Positions 5,877 to 6,279 of a stretch of DNA of 6,279 nucleotides are shown here, piece after piece. The notes beneath the pieces were generated by a model. That model ran no database searches and was not told the origin of the DNA. It saw only the letters and a list, made by a program, of their open reading frames with translations. Positions within the stretch are counted from its first letter, which is position 1; each line of letters begins with the position of its first letter. Origin of the DNA: Candidatus Krumholzibacteriia bacterium (GTDB taxonomy: Bacteria > Krumholzibacteriota > Krumholzibacteriia > Krumholzibacteriales > Krumholzibacteriaceae); the NCBI GenBank assembly GCA_028696635.1, contig JAQVGR010000111.1, positions 1 through 6,279 of the forward strand. The letters are read 5' to 3'. The translations under genes and the position numbers were made by a program.

Positions 5877-6279
5877 ATGCGGTCCGCCGCGCCGGAAGGC
5901 GGGCGGGTCGCACGGTCGTTCGAGAGCCCCTCGCCCGGGCGGACGCGGCTGATCGGGGAGGCGATCGGCCGGCTCCTGGGAGCCGGCGCGGCCGTTTCCC
6001 TCGAGGGGGGGCTCGGGGCGGGGAAGACCTGCCTCGCCGGAGGGATCCTGCGCGGGCTCGGAGTCGAAGAGGACGCGCTGAGCCCCACCTTCGTGCTCGT
6101 CGAGGAGTACCGGGGACGCGATCGCCCCGTGCTGCACTGCGATCTGTACCGGCTCGACGAGCTCGGCGAGGCCGAGAGCATCGGCCTGTTCGACGCCGTG
6201 GACGGGAACAACATCGTCATCGTCGAGTGGGGGGACCGTCTCCCCGGGGAGGCGCTCGACTTCGACCTGCGGATATCGA
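5877..6279 (+). CDS. tsaE: tRNA threonylcarbamoyladenosine biosynthesis ATPase TsaE (3' end beyond window)
   Basis: TsaE is the ATPase that works with TsaB and TsaD to make t6A at position 37 of ANN-decoding tRNAs. Seen: 134 codons to the window edge with no stop; the family is about 150-160 residues, so only the C-terminal tail is missing. Motifs, numbered from ATG 5877: SPSPGRT (17-23, the usual S-x-S-P-x-x-T opening); Walker A GGLGAGKT (44-51); SPTFVLVEEY (69-78); HCDLYRL (87-93); and IVIVEWGDRLP (113-123). The Walker A second residue is usually Asp (GDLGAGKT) and is Gly here, a mild departure. Start: ATG 5877 has GAGG (5867-5870) with a 6 nt gap. ATG 5847 is in frame and would add ten Asp/Arg-rich residues behind a poor site. 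It lies 7-37 nt after the PorX-like gene in the same direction, so it is probably in one operon. Confidence 0.93.
   Translation, partial: MRSAAPEGGRVARSFESPSPGRTRLIGEAIGRLLGAGAAVSLEGGLGAGKTCLAGGILRGLGVEEDALSPTFVLVEEYRGRDRPVLHCDLYRLDELGEAESIGLFDAVDGNNIVIVEWGDRLPGEALDFDLRIS

Overview
The window is a compact, high-GC stretch in which every recognisable gene lies on the + strand. It looks chromosomal and bacterial: seryl-tRNA synthetase, a WecA/TagO-type lipid-carrier sugar transferase and TsaE are housekeeping genes, and nothing suggests a phage, plasmid or transposon. The two central genes resemble the PorY histidine kinase and PorX response regulator of Bacteroidota (receiver plus PglZ/alkaline-phosphatase-fold output). 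Together with the high GC this suggests a GC-rich member of the FCB superphylum (Bacteroidota relatives or candidate phyla such as Eisenbacteria, Krumholzibacteriota or Latescibacterota). That placement is inference.

Layout. Positions 1-105 are a leader with a possible 19-codon upstream ORF. 106-426 is a small antibiotic-biosynthesis-monooxygenase (ABM)-fold protein. 427-537 holds an inverted repeat and a candidate promoter (TTGACA, 17 nt, GATTCT). 538-1644 is an integral-membrane undecaprenyl-phosphate sugar-phosphate transferase. 1645-1751 holds a weak promoter-like stretch and a GC-rich hairpin. A tight cluster follows: serS (1752-3023), the sensor kinase (3013-4269, 11 nt overlap with serS, TTG start), the PorX-like regulator (4292-5839, 22 nt gap) and tsaE (from 5877, running off the right edge).

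How the genes work together. The kinase and regulator almost certainly form a cognate two-component pair. In Porphyromonas, PorX/PorY control the type IX secretion system, and PorX is also a metal-dependent phosphodiesterase acting on oligoribonucleotides. The regulator here keeps the phospho-acceptor Asp and the PglZ-fold metal-site residues, and has no DNA-binding domain, so an enzymatic or protein-interaction output is expected. serS and tsaE flank the pair and both serve translation (tRNA-Ser charging; t6A37 modification), so the signalling pair is probably co-transcribed with translation genes. The most notable aspects are the linked PorY-PorX-like pair in a GC-rich genome, the possible coupled leader ORF before the ABM gene, and the unusual preference for the Ile codon ATA over ATT.
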